Of a stretch of 64,000 nt of DNA, positions 32,238 through 42,838 are shown in pieces. The notes under the pieces are model-generated. The model saw only the letters and a program-made list of their open reading frames with translations. It did no database searches and was not told the origin of the DNA. Origin of the DNA: an uncultured Coriobacteriaceae bacterium (GTDB lineage Bacteria; Actinomycetota; Coriobacteriia; Coriobacteriales; Coriobacteriaceae); NCBI GenBank assembly GCA_944322305.1, contig CALUOP010000001.1, positions 248,001-312,000 of the forward strand, given 5' to 3'. The position numbers and the translations under genes are program-made. Within the stretch, counting starts at the first letter, position 1, and each line of letters begins with the position of its first letter.

Positions 32238-34145
32238 TCACGCCACCGGCTCGAACAGCGTCACATGGTAGGCACGGCGTTCGTAGGGACGCCAGAACGT
32301 GCGCGTTTCCACAGCGCGCGAGCCGGTGAGCTCCTCCATGCGCGCAACCGCGGCGTCGGGGTCTTTCACCGTGCCCACGCTGCTATCGGGCGACTGGGCA
32401 ATGTCCAAGTAGAGAAACGCACCTTCGGTAGCTCCCACTGCCTGCGCCACCGTGTCCGCGCTCGTTATGCCGGGCTCGTAGCAGGCGTAGGCGTGGTTCC
32501 AGTAACCGTCGTAGAAGTTGGCGTACACCAAGCGCGCGTTCGTTCCCGCGGCCCACGCCGTGCCCAACACCGTGATGTCATTGGAAAGCACCGGCAACGG
32601 CGTGCCGTTAACCGCGTTCCTTGCGGCAGTTTGCTCAAGATACGAGAACACCGCGTTGTTCTGGGCGCTATAGGACTGCGTCACCGCGAGCCCCTGGTGC
32701 AGCAGTCCGCAAGCGATAAGCACCGCAAGGAAAAAGGCGCGCGCGGCGCGCAGGAAACGAGGCAGCGCATGCTCCGGGTACGGCACCCCTCCATTGAAGC
32801 GCCCTCCCTTCTTGCCCGGGCGCTTAGCGACTGTGCCTGTACGCGCGTTATGCGAGACGGCAAGCGCATCGCTTGAGGCAGCGCGCGCACCGATGGCAGC
32901 ATGCATCCGTGCCGGCACACAGCTCAGCACGGCGGCAAGCGCCACGAGCACCGGCCCCAGCATCACGGAAAAGTACCGGTAATACACGATCAGCGACCCC
33001 ATAGCCAAAGATACGAGCATCGCCAGCACGACCGTACCCAAGTACACCGCGCAGGCAAGACGCGCCGCGGCGCGCACCCGCACCCGCACCCGCACCCGGG
33101 AGGCTCGCACAGCACCCACCACCAGCGCCACCAGCGCCAACGTCAAGGCAAGGGTGATAAGCGCCGCCACACCCGCGCGCAGGGCGAGGGGAACCGACGG
33201 ATCCTCGATCCAGTAGGCAACCTGCTCGCTGGCCAACGGGTACGTAAGGATCTGCACCAGGCTCTCGGGCAGCACGAAGGTAACCCAGAACCGTCCGTTG
33301 GTCTTCTCGGCCAACTGGAACACAAGCGCCACGAGCCACGGCACGTACGCGAGTACCTGTAAGGCCGCTTGGCGGAGAAACACCTTCAATTGCGCGCGGA
33401 GCGCAAAGCCGTACGATGCACCGTCACCCGGCACTCGACGCTCACGCTTTAAACGAGCGACAAGCATCACAAGCAGAGATGCGTTGAGGATGAACGCGGC
33501 CAGCATGCCGAAGTAATGCAGGTAGGCCGCCGCCAAGCTGCTTAACGCGAAGGCCACCCACGTACTCGCAGCTGGTCGCGCGCCATGCCGCCAAGCGCTC
33601 AAAATACGGAGTGCTGAGAGGAAGCACAGCGTAACGGCGAAGGCCGCCCATGCGTACATGCGAATCTGCACGGCTTGATAGGCAAGGTAAGGCGTTGCGC
33701 AGGCGGCCAGCGTGAACAACGCGCCTGCGCGAGGGCCAAAATCACGCCGCACATGGGTAAGGCCCAGAGCCGCCAAGGCCACCGCTCCGGCAACGCCCGC
33801 TAGCCGGTACGCCACCACGTTGGGCCCCGCCAACACGTACACTGCGTGCAGCAGCAGGTAGTACAGCGGCGGATGCACGTCGGCCGCCGCAATGGAGACA
33901 AGGTCGCCCAACGGCTGAGCCGCAAGCGCCACCGAGTAGCTTTCGTCGAACCACGTAACCGTGCTGAAAGCCGGCAACAGCAAAAAGACCGTACCCAGCA
34001 CGAGCAGCGCCCCGTGCAGCATCAGGCCGCGATGACCCGCAAAGACACCGTCCGCGGCACCGCAGCAACCCGCAGCGTCCCGCCTGCCCTTCTCGCCGCC
34101 CGTGCCCGCAGCGTAGTTTGCGTTGGTATCGTAACGAGACTCCAT
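32238..34145 (-). CDS. GT39-like membrane glycosyltransferase
   Basis: A 635-residue polytopic membrane protein starting MESRYDTNANY at 34145. The first periplasmic loop has TVTWFDESYSVALAAQPLGDLV and DVHPPLYYLLLHAVYV, the acidic and aromatic signature of the dolichyl-phosphate-mannose transferase family. About eleven helices follow and a C-terminal soluble domain of about 150 residues (YSAQNNAVFSYLEQTAARNA onward) ends the protein. It probably takes a sugar from a polyprenyl-phosphate donor, which the neighbouring GT2 could supply. A cytoplasmic run of RVRVRVRVRA comes from a hexanucleotide repeat. Confidence 0.88.
   Translation of the reverse strand: MESRYDTNANYAAGTGGEKGRRDAAGCCGAADGVFAGHRGLMLHGALLVLGTVFLLLPAFSTVTWFDESYSVALAAQPLGDLVSIAAADVHPPLYYLLLHAVYVLAGPNVVAYRLAGVAGAVALAALGLTHVRRDFGPRAGALFTLAACATPYLAYQAVQIRMYAWAAFAVTLCFLSALRILSAWRHGARPAASTWVAFALSSLAAAYLHYFGMLAAFILNASLLVMLVARLKRERRVPGDGASYGFALRAQLKVFLRQAALQVLAYVPWLVALVFQLAEKTNGRFWVTFVLPESLVQILTYPLASEQVAYWIEDPSVPLALRAGVAALITLALTLALVALVVGAVRASRVRVRVRVRAAARLACAVYLGTVVLAMLVSLAMGSLIVYYRYFSVMLGPVLVALAAVLSCVPARMHAAIGARAASSDALAVSHNARTGTVAKRPGKKGGRFNGGVPYPEHALPRFLRAARAFFLAVLIACGLLHQGLAVTQSYSAQNNAVFSYLEQTAARNAVNGTPLPVLSNDITVLGTAWAAGTNARLVYANFYDGYWNHAYACYEPGITSADTVAQAVGATEGAFLYLDIAQSPDSSVGTVKDPDAAVARMEELTGSRAVETRTFWRPYERRAYHVTLFEPVA
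33074..33097. repeat. Four tandem copies of GCACCC inside the GT39 gene
   Basis: A 24-base run of GCACCC encodes alternating Arg and Val on the minus strand. The repeat could change length by slippage, in steps of two residues, without shifting the frame. Confidence 0.8.
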
Positions 34146-34258
34146 GTGCTTCTCCCCCGCCGAAACGCGCGGCTTGGTGGTGTTGCCGCCCAACGCCCCT
34201 TACTATACCGAGCGGGATGCCGTCAAGCTACCCGAGACCGCCAACGCCACAAGAACCA

Positions 34259-35116
34259 TTACAGCAGGCAGAAGATCACGAGGCTCAGGCTGGCGATGGT
34301 GCACGCCGGCGGGTCGAGGTGCGTGGCGCGACCGGTGTTCAGGCACACTTGGAACACCAGGCTCAGCAGGTGGGCGGTAAGGCCGAACGCCACGCCCACG
34401 GCGAAGCTGCCTGTTTCGGCAAGCGCATAGGCGGCGATGAGCACGGTGTGGTGGCACGCCGGGAAGCCCATGTCCATCATGAGCAGGAGGATAAGCGCCG
34501 CCGTAACGTAAAAGCCCAGCGTCGTGTTGCCGGTGAGCTGCGCCACCGCCGTGCCCGCGCAGGCAAGGAACAGGCCCTCTACCACCTGGAACGCCCAGAA
34601 GCGCACACCGGCGTGGGCAAGGTCGGAGAGCAGCACGGGCAGGGGGCGCGTCTCGCGCTCGTTGAGCTCGTCCCCCATGCCGCCGCGGCGGAAGCGCGTG
34701 AACAGCACGCGGCCCACGGTGCTCACGATCACCACGGTAACGGCACCTGTGTCGGCGGGGAAACCCACGGCGTTGAGCGCCGAGATAACCAGGTAGCCCA
34801 GCACGCCGCCGAGCGCGCCCACGAGCAGCACGCTGGTGCTGCCGAGCGATGAGAGCGAGTGGTTGATGTCGTTGCCCTGGAAGCGCCCCAAAGCGCCCGC
34901 GTACCCGGCCGCTATGCACGCGCCGTTGAAGATGACCGCCGGCAGCAAGAAAAGGTTGAGCACGAGTTCGTTGAACAGCGGGATCTCCACGCCGCACGCC
35001 TGTGCGAGCGTGTAGCCCAACCCTGCGAACCCGTACATCACGAACACGCCGTTGCCGCCGATAAGCGCGCCGCACGCCCCCGCGCACGCCGCTAACGCAG
35101 CCATCTCCATTGCCAC
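34259..35116 (-). CDS. Polytopic membrane protein of unknown function
   Basis: A 285-residue protein with about eight hydrophobic helices, starting at a GTG at 35116 (alternatively the ATG two codons later). Short conserved-looking motifs include GRFQGNDINHSLSSLGSTSV, FPADTGAVTVVIVSTVGR and GFPACHHTVLIAAYALAE with paired histidines. I do not recognise the family. The leader GGGGGAGAAGCAC just before its start is identical to the leader of the downstream GT39 gene. It may work with that envelope glycosyltransferase pair, judged from proximity only. Confidence 0.75.
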   Translation of the reverse strand: MAMEMAALAACAGACGALIGGNGVFVMYGFAGLGYTLAQACGVEIPLFNELVLNLFLLPAVIFNGACIAAGYAGALGRFQGNDINHSLSSLGSTSVLLVGALGGVLGYLVISALNAVGFPADTGAVTVVIVSTVGRVLFTRFRRGGMGDELNERETRPLPVLLSDLAHAGVRFWAFQVVEGLFLACAGTAVAQLTGNTTLGFYVTAALILLLMMDMGFPACHHTVLIAAYALAETGSFAVGVAFGLTAHLLSLVFQVCLNTGRATHLDPPACTIASLSLVIFCLL

Positions 35117-35489
35117 GTGCTTCTCCCCCATCACCCTTATACGTTGTTTTTCATCTACCTTGTTCAAGCAGCGCGCCCCATGCGGCGCGGCGGGGCGCCC
35201 TGGCGAACCGCAATCCAACCAAGGAAACGGCCGTCCCAACTACGTGCCCGGGCTTCCCCGGTGCCCGAGATTGGCCTGAAAGAGGAGCGCATAGATCCTT
35301 GCTTCTCAGCCGGAAAACGCATCGGAACACCCTGACGACAGCGAGGGCCGCCAGGGTGCCCCGGATTGCCGTGAAGCAAGGCCGCCGCGTACCTTGGGGT
35401 ACGCAAGGCCGCAGCTGAACGGCAAGGCGGGGTGCCCTGACGGGCCGCAGCGTCAACTCATCCGCCGACGGCACGTCGGCGGAACGGAA
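35117..35489. other. Gene-free stretch with several short hairpins
   Basis: Contains GCGTACC/GGTACGC (about 35387-35403) and loosely repeated GGGTGCCC blocks in both orientations, with a strong hairpin at the end next to the GH1 stop. I see no gene here. Confidence 0.5.
35461..35483 (-). terminator. Hairpin at the end of the PTS/GH1 operon
   Basis: Ten-base arms (TCCGCCGACG/CGTCGGCGGA) with a three-base loop directly after the 35490 stop codon; no T-run follows. Confidence 0.6.
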
Positions 35490-37085
<1,596 letters not shown>

Positions 37086-37185
37086 CGGCGATAAAAACGG
37101 GGCCGGCCGGTTGCCCAGCCGGCCCCTGAGTGCACGTGCCGCGAGGGCGCGCGCATTGAGAACCGTTCGCCGAAAGGCAGATGCG

Positions 37186-38571
37186 TTACGCAGCGGCCTT
37201 CTCGGCGGCGAGCTTCTCCTGCTCCTCCTTGTAGAGCTGAGCGTCGTAGCGCTTGAAGAAGGGGAAGTAGATGAGCGTGGCCACAACTACGTTGATAAGC
37301 GCGACCGCTACAGCCAGGATGTTGCCGCCCGTGGAGACGAAGGCGCCGATGCCCAGCGGGCTCGGCCAAGGCATCTGCACGATGACCGGCGGGATGATGC
37401 CGAGGGTGATGGCCCAGTAGGCGATGGACATGGTCACCAGCGGGGCAACGATGAACGGAATGGCCAGCGCGGGGTTGTACACGATGGGCAGACCGAACAG
37501 CAGGGGCTCGTTGATGTTGAACAGCGCCGGGACGATCTCGGCCTTGCCGATGGCCTTGAGCTGCTCGGACTTGGCGAGCACGAGCATCAGGACGGTGAGG
37601 CCGAAGGTGGCGCCGGAACCGCCGATGGTGACGTAGGAGTTGGTGAACTCGCCGGCGTACACGCCGCCGAAGGTGCTCGCGGTGCCCTCGTAGAACGCAA
37701 GGTTCGGGGTGAGGTTGGCCAGCGCAATGGCGGTCAGCGGCGAGGTCACGATGGTGGCGCCGTGGATGCCGACGAGCCACAGAGCGTGGATCAGGAAGTA
37801 GATCAAAAGCATACCCGGATAGGTACCAACGACGTTGACCACGAAGCCGAACGGGATGGCGATGAAGTCGTAGAAGTTGGTACCGAACGCCATGAAGACG
37901 GCCTGGATGATCATGCAGGTGATGGCAACCAGGAAGCCAGGGATCAGAGCGGTGAACGAACGGGCAACGCCGTCGGGCACAACGTCGGGCAGCTTGATGA
38001 CGATGTTCTTCTCAACGCAGGTGGCGTAGATGCGCACGGAGAACCAGGCGATGATGAACGCGCAGAAGATGCCGGTGGCGCCGAAGTTGGACGGGCCGTC
38101 GCCGCCAACCTCCCAGCCGTTGAAGATGACGCCGGTCACCGCGCCGTCGGCCTCGGTGATCTCGGTGATGCGGGAGATGACGCCGTCAACAACGCCGATC
38201 TGGGGAGCCATCATCAGCAGGGCCATGATAGCCATGAGCACGGCGTTGATCGGCTTGATGTCGATGCCGTCCTCCTCGGAGAGGATGCGGGCGTACTCAA
38301 ACGCGGTGCCGATCAGGAAGTAAATGGCGATGCAGCCGATGGTGGCGTGGTTGGCCAGCATGTAGATCTCGGTGATCTGGTTGAACGAGACGGCCCAGAT
38401 GCCCTCGAGCACCGGGAACGCCTGCGGCAGCACGTTCAGAACAAGGAACATGGCGCCGACGATGGTAAACGAAACCGAAGCCATACCGGCCTGAGTGATG
38501 GCGCGTACGAAACGGATCGAGCTGAACTTGGTCATCGGACCCATGACGTACTTCTCAAGCAAGTCAAACAC
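37186..38571 (-). CDS. PTS lactose/cellobiose-type EIIC
   Basis: A 461-residue membrane permease of the lactose/cellobiose PTS family. It begins MFDLLEKYVMGPMTKFSSIR from a GTG at 38571, with the ribosome site inside the end of the preceding gene. About ten helices are visible. Family motifs include HALWLVGIHGATIV, IVPALFNINEPLLFGLPIVYNP and PWPSPLGIGAFVSTGG. The substrate is probably a beta-glucoside, given the GH1 gene downstream. Confidence 0.94.
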   Translation of the reverse strand: MFDLLEKYVMGPMTKFSSIRFVRAITQAGMASVSFTIVGAMFLVLNVLPQAFPVLEGIWAVSFNQITEIYMLANHATIGCIAIYFLIGTAFEYARILSEEDGIDIKPINAVLMAIMALLMMAPQIGVVDGVISRITEITEADGAVTGVIFNGWEVGGDGPSNFGATGIFCAFIIAWFSVRIYATCVEKNIVIKLPDVVPDGVARSFTALIPGFLVAITCMIIQAVFMAFGTNFYDFIAIPFGFVVNVVGTYPGMLLIYFLIHALWLVGIHGATIVTSPLTAIALANLTPNLAFYEGTASTFGGVYAGEFTNSYVTIGGSGATFGLTVLMLVLAKSEQLKAIGKAEIVPALFNINEPLLFGLPIVYNPALAIPFIVAPLVTMSIAYWAITLGIIPPVIVQMPWPSPLGIGAFVSTGGNILAVAVALINVVVATLIYFPFFKRYDAQLYKEEQEKLAAEKAAA

Positions 38572-38576
38572 AGGTA

Positions 38577-39167
38577 CTACCTCCCTTTAGAGTCGGACGA
38601 GAAATGGAGTTGCTGCAGGTAGAGGTTGTAGCGCTTCTTGTCGCGGTGATCGCGCACGAGCACGATGCGCCAGACGATGACCGCCTTCAGGGCGATAACC
38701 ACGGCGATGAACCCCATACCGAGCGCGGAAGAAGCGAGGAACGGGAAGAACAGATCCTTGCCTGCGAGCGCTGTGGCGATCAGCGCCGCGAACGAAACCG
38801 CGATGGAGGCAAGGAGCGAGTAGTGCGAGATCTTGAGGTACTCGATGTCGTGCGTGAGCACGCGGTTGACCTCCCAGAGCACCACGCCGCCGACTACGAA
38901 GTCGACAAGCGGCGCAGCCAGGGCCCACAGGTTCGTGCTCGTCATGAAGAGCATGAACGCCCAGTACAGCCCGATGAAGAACAGGCCTGCATCGAGATAG
39001 CGGATCAGCATGTAGCGGTTCCACTTTGCCGTGGTGAGCGCCTGCTTGTGGCGGAATGAACGCTCGTCGTCGGTTTCCTCGTGCGGGGTGAACAACGACC
39101 GGCCCCTGCGGGCTTGTTGCGCCTCACGCGTCGCACGCGTCCTCTTGATCCTCTGCTTCTTGTTCAC
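38577..39167 (-). CDS. Small membrane protein of unknown function in the PTS operon
   Basis: A 196-residue protein, starting from a GTG at 39167. A strongly basic N-terminus (MNKKQRIKRTRATREAQQARRGR) of about 50 residues is followed by four hydrophobic segments (about 57-78, 83-98, 118-137, 143-165) and a basic tail. It overlaps nothing but lies five bases before EIIC, between EIIB and EIIC, where no subunit is expected. I do not recognise the family. The position suggests a role in assembly or control of the EIIC permease. Confidence 0.8.
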   Translation of the reverse strand: MNKKQRIKRTRATREAQQARRGRSLFTPHEETDDERSFRHKQALTTAKWNRYMLIRYLDAGLFFIGLYWAFMLFMTSTNLWALAAPLVDFVVGGVVLWEVNRVLTHDIEYLKISHYSLLASIAVSFAALIATALAGKDLFFPFLASSALGMGFIAVVIALKAVIVWRIVLVRDHRDKKRYNLYLQQLHFSSDSKGR

Positions 39168-39200
39168 GCGTCAACTCGTTTCTCTAGGCAAGCTGCCGCG

Positions 39201-39500
39201 TTAGGCGAGAAGCTTGTCGATCTGCTCGAAGATGGCCGGGCAGTTCTGACGGCCGTAGTCCTTCATCGGGATAACGTCGACCGGCAAGCCCTGGGCCTTG
39301 GCGATGACCTTGTCCTTCTGATAGGAGATCTGGGGGCCGATGAGAACGACCTCGAAGCCGGCGTCCTTGGGATCCTTGAGCTCAGTGAAGCTGCGAGCAG
39401 CGATCTCGAGGTCGATGCCGTTGTCCTTGGCGTAGGACTCCATCTTCTTCATGAGCATGCTGGTGGACATGCCAGCCGCGCAAACGAGCAGAACCTTCAT
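39201..39500 (-). CDS. PTS lactose/cellobiose-type EIIB
   Basis: A 99-residue cytoplasmic phosphocarrier that passes phosphate to the sugar on EIIC. It starts MKVLLVCAAGMSTSMLMKKM; the phosphorylated cysteine is Cys7 in LLVCAAGMSTS. VVLIGPQISYQKD follows as in the family. The ATG at 39500 has AAAGGAG at the right distance; a GTG nine bases upstream is less likely. Confidence 0.94.
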   Translation of the reverse strand: MKVLLVCAAGMSTSMLMKKMESYAKDNGIDLEIAARSFTELKDPKDAGFEVVLIGPQISYQKDKVIAKAQGLPVDVIPMKDYGRQNCPAIFEQIDKLLA

Positions 39501-39561
39501 GTTACCCACTCCTTTGTTGTTGCGGGGCGGCGGACACCGCCCCTTGCCGTCTCAGCGCTGA

Positions 39562-39888
39562 TTACTTGTCAGCCTTGAGCTCGTACAGGTTGATGATCTC
39601 CTCGGCCAGGTCCTGGCACAGCATGGAGGTCATCAGGTGGTCCTGCGAGTGCACCAGCAGCACGTCCACGGGCACGTGCTCGCCGCCAGCCTCGCGGGAC
39701 AGCAGCTTGGTCTGCTCGTCGTGAGCGCCCAGGCCGACCTCGCGCGACTGCGCGAGCAGCTTGCGGGCCTCCTCGATGTTGCCCTCGCGAGCGGTCTTGA
39801 TGGCCTCCATCGCGAGGCTGCGGGCCTGACCAGCCGAGGCGACGATCCCGAACGAGATCATCTCCAAGCTCTCCTGCTCCTCTGCCAT
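39562..39888 (-). CDS. PTS lactose/cellobiose-type EIIA
   Basis: A 108-residue cytoplasmic all-helical phosphocarrier. It starts MAEEQESLEMISFGIVASAGQARSLAMEA at 39888 with GGAGGTG upstream. The phosphorylated histidine is in VLLVHSQDHLMTSML. Part of the beta-glucoside operon, between the PRD regulator and EIIB. Confidence 0.94.
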   Translation of the reverse strand: MAEEQESLEMISFGIVASAGQARSLAMEAIKTAREGNIEEARKLLAQSREVGLGAHDEQTKLLSREAGGEHVPVDVLLVHSQDHLMTSMLCQDLAEEIINLYELKADK

Positions 39889-39966
39889 ATCTTTCACCTC
39901 CTTGTCCATGAAATATCCATTACTGTTATTATCAACAGAGACGGCGATGAACCGCCTCACAGATAA

Positions 39967-42018
39967 TCACGAATCGGTTAACGGCACCTCAGCGCTCACA
40001 GCTGGATCCGCGGGCGCACCCTCCCCCAGCTCGTGGGTGAGCGCACCGCCCACCACGGCGCTGAGCGTCTCCCAGCTTTGGTACTTCACCAGCTCGGCGA
40101 TGGCCTCCTTGTCCATAAGCACCTCGGCGAAGGCGTTGAGGAAGCGGTGGAGCGAGCCGTTGCGCTCGGGCGCGAAGGCCATGAGGAAGACGGCCTGCAC
40201 GGTGGACCCGTTGCCGTCCCACACCACCGGGTGGTCGAGAAGCCCCACGCACACGAAGGTGGAGGCGCTCACGGCCTCGAGCGGGTGCGGCATGGCCACG
40301 TTGTTGCCGAAGGAGGTGGAAACCACGCCCTCGCGCTTCCACACCAGCTCGCGGAAGTTGTCGGGCATCTCCTCGGCGGCGCACACCTGGTCGAGGAGGA
40401 AGTCGAGAACCTCCTGCTTGGTGCGCTGGGCCATGTGCGGGAAGAAGAGGCTGCGCTTGAAGTACGGCGGCAAGCCCGAGACGGCTCCCTCGCCGTTGAG
40501 CAGCTCGCGCACCTCCAGCACGTCCTCGGTGTCGAGGAAGTAGGTGACCTCGCGGATGGGCACGGGCAGCTTCTTCTCGATGGGCACCGTGGTGAAGACG
40601 TAGTCCACCTGGGAGAAGTCGAAGGTGTCGAGCTTCAAGATGTCGCACGTCATGATCTTGTCAACGTACTGGCCGAACTCGCGGCGGCAGCGGTACTCCA
40701 GAAGGCGCGCTGAGCCGGCGCCGGAGGCGCACACCACGAGGATGTTCTTCTTGGCAACCGAGGTCTTCTGGCGCTCCAGGGCCAGCGCGAAGGACAGGGC
40801 GATATAGCCCGTCTCGTCGTCGGAGAGGCCCGAGCCGTAGGTCTCGGTGAGGACGGTGGCGGCGTCGATGGCCATGGAGTAGGCCAGGGCGTAGCGCACC
40901 TTGATGTCCTCGAGCAGCGGGTTCTTGAGGTTCATGTGGTAGCGCAGGCGCACGGCCAGAGGCACGATGTGCCGCGCGAGGTTCATACGCAGCTCGAGGT
41001 CGTTGCGGAAGTCAAAGCGGAAGGCGCGCCACACGCGCTCGAGCATCTCGGAGACCACGCCCCACACCTCGTCGGAGATGACGAGGCCCTCGCCGTCGGA
41101 GTCGCCGGGGTCGGGCAGGACGGTGCGCTTGCCGGCCAGGTGGATGGCGATGTAGGCGATCTCCTCTTCCGGCAGCGTCACGCCCGTCTCGCGGCCGATG
41201 GCCTCGGCGATGCGCTCGGCCACGCGGTACTCGCGGCGGCCCTTCATCTGCTCGAGCTGCTCGGTCTCCATCGGAACGTAGCAGTTCTCCTGGATGCGCA
41301 CGAGCGCCACGGCGATGTGCACCAGCAGGTTCTGATAGGCCACGGCGTTGATCTGGAAGTCCTCCTCGCGCGAGACCTGCTCGACGCAGCGCGAGATGGC
41401 CTCGAGCGCCGGGTTGTGCGCGGGGTCCTCTCCCCCTTCGGATGCCTTGCGATCGGCGAGCAGCGCCTCGAGCTCGGCCTCGACGCCGCCCTCCTCCACG
41501 GTGGCGCGCTCGTCGATGGCCTTCATGATGAGGTTCGCGAGGCACAGGCGGCGCGCCATCTCGGAACCGGAGACGCGGATGCCGTAGTGCGGGCGCTTCT
41601 CGAGCGTGAGGCCGTAGGACTCCAGCACCTTCTGCACGCGCTTGAGGTCGCTCGAGGCGGTGCTGCGCGACACGAAAAGCACGTCGCACAGATCCTCGAG
41701 GGTCACCCAGTCGGTGCGCATGAGCAGGTCGTTCAGAAGGTAGCTCGCGCGCTCGGAGGGGGTCTGCGGCATGGCCGCGTCCTCAGAGCGGGCGTCGGCC
41801 GACCATGTGGCGTAGGCCTCAGGGTCGGAGACCTGGAGGCGGTAGCCGTTCTTGCGCGACAGCTCGATGGCGGCGAAACCCTCCATGGCGTTGTTGGCCT
41901 GGTGCACGTAGGTGCGCACGGTCCGGACGCTCACGCCCAAGCGCTCGGCCACGGCGTCGGGCATAACACCCGGGTTGGCCTCGACGAAAGCCGCGAGCAC
42001 CGCAGCGTCCACATGCAT
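39967..42018 (-). CDS. licR: PTS-controlled transcription activator with PRDs, EIIB-like and EIIA-like domains
   Basis: A 683-residue cytoplasmic regulator of the BglG/LicR/MtlR group. Order: two winged helix-turn-helix regions (about 1-60 MPDAVAERLGVSVRTVRTY and 95-160 LEDLCDVLFVSRSTASSDLKR), two PTS regulation domains (about 195-430), an EIIB-like domain with ILVVCASGAGSARLLEYRC (about 445-530), and an EIIA-like domain with NNVAMPHP (about 545-665). Phosphorylation by PTS proteins should switch it. It is the first gene of the operon it probably activates and has a wide leader region. The ATG at 42018 follows AGGAGG. Confidence 0.92.
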   Translation of the reverse strand: MHVDAAVLAAFVEANPGVMPDAVAERLGVSVRTVRTYVHQANNAMEGFAAIELSRKNGYRLQVSDPEAYATWSADARSEDAAMPQTPSERASYLLNDLLMRTDWVTLEDLCDVLFVSRSTASSDLKRVQKVLESYGLTLEKRPHYGIRVSGSEMARRLCLANLIMKAIDERATVEEGGVEAELEALLADRKASEGGEDPAHNPALEAISRCVEQVSREEDFQINAVAYQNLLVHIAVALVRIQENCYVPMETEQLEQMKGRREYRVAERIAEAIGRETGVTLPEEEIAYIAIHLAGKRTVLPDPGDSDGEGLVISDEVWGVVSEMLERVWRAFRFDFRNDLELRMNLARHIVPLAVRLRYHMNLKNPLLEDIKVRYALAYSMAIDAATVLTETYGSGLSDDETGYIALSFALALERQKTSVAKKNILVVCASGAGSARLLEYRCRREFGQYVDKIMTCDILKLDTFDFSQVDYVFTTVPIEKKLPVPIREVTYFLDTEDVLEVRELLNGEGAVSGLPPYFKRSLFFPHMAQRTKQEVLDFLLDQVCAAEEMPDNFRELVWKREGVVSTSFGNNVAMPHPLEAVSASTFVCVGLLDHPVVWDGNGSTVQAVFLMAFAPERNGSLHRFLNAFAEVLMDKEAIAELVKYQSWETLSAVVGGALTHELGEGAPADPAVSAEVPLTDS

Positions 42019-42124
42019 CCGGAACCTCCTTTCGCCACACCTTTCGCTCACGTTCTTCATCATATGTGCAGGAGTTATGGCGTTCCAACGGACAAAGTTC
42101 CGGTTTAAGCGGAAAGGAACTAGC

Positions 42125-42176
42125 TGAAACGGAAACAACGCCCCTGAGCAGTATAGATGAGTGTCTTTCCGTTTCA
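42125..42176. promoter_or_regulatory. Inverted repeat flanking the -10 box of the regulator gene
   Basis: TGAAACGGAAA (42125-42135) and TTTCCGTTTCA (42166-42176) are exact reverse complements 30 bases apart. Between them, on the minus strand, TATACT looks like a -10 box. A related GGTTTAAGCGGAAAGGAAC segment lies to the left (42103-42121). Suggests an operator for the PRD regulator or another protein controlling the PTS operon. Confidence 0.65.
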
Positions 42177-42314
42177 TAGACTTGACCCGGCGGCGAATTT
42201 CCGCTGAGGGGGTCTTCTCAGCCGTGCCGTTCACAGGGGAAAACCAACCGTTCGCGGCAAGCGAACGCGAAGCCGCGCTTCTCGCCCAACCAAGCGGCGC
42301 AGCGCACCCTGAAA

Positions 42315-42437
42315 TTGCGCGCCGATCTTCTCCCCATGGCATGTTGCGTGCTGACCTTATGCGTTTGAGCCCTTGCAACAGCCTGAAATAGAATAGATCA
42401 GCGCGCAATCCCGCAAACGAATAAGATTGGCGCGCAA
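42315..42437. promoter_or_regulatory. Second cluster of three AGATNNNCGCGCAA motifs
   Basis: Copies at 42315-42333 (reverse), 42391-42408 and 42419-42437 (forward). With the first cluster at 31985-32077 these make six identical patterns. They sit between the PRD regulator and the divergent EIIB gene, in a gap of 511 bases that otherwise holds the inverted repeat above. Confidence 0.65.
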
Positions 42438-42529
42438 CCGCACTTGGCGCGAGGTCAGCGCGCGATGACGGCCGCCTCGTCTGGTATGGTTACCGTGTGA
42501 ACCAAACTTTCCCAGGAAAGGAACCATGC

Positions 42530-42838
42530 ATGAAGATCTTGGTGATGTGCGGCGCCGGCATGTCGTCGAGCGTTTTGATGAAGCATATGGCCACCTACGC
42601 CGCCGAGCACGGCAGGGACTGCGCCCTCGACGCCTGCAGCGAAACCACCGCGAAGTACGGCGCGGCGGACGGGTACGACATCGTGCTCATCGCCCCGCAG
42701 ATCGCCTTCATGAAGGACGCCATCACGCCGTACCTGAACGGCACGCCCTACCTCATGATTCCCCCGCTTGACTACGGCCGGCAGAATTCCGCGCACATCT
42801 TCCAGCTCATAGACGAGACGCTCGCCGACGCGCAGTAA
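42530..42838 (+). CDS. Divergent orphan PTS lactose/cellobiose-type EIIB
   Basis: A 102-residue protein starting MKILVMCGAGMSSSVLMKHM at 42530 behind AGGAAAGGAACC. The phosphocysteine is in LVMCGAGMSSS; IVLIAPQIAFMKD and the end region follow EIIB structure. It is a paralogue of the EIIB at 39201-39500, transcribed in the opposite direction, and has no EIIA or EIIC next to it on the plus strand. It may pair with the operon's EIIC, or be a phosphate-dependent regulator. Confidence 0.9.
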   Translation: MKILVMCGAGMSSSVLMKHMATYAAEHGRDCALDACSETTAKYGAADGYDIVLIAPQIAFMKDAITPYLNGTPYLMIPPLDYGRQNSAHIFQLIDETLADAQ

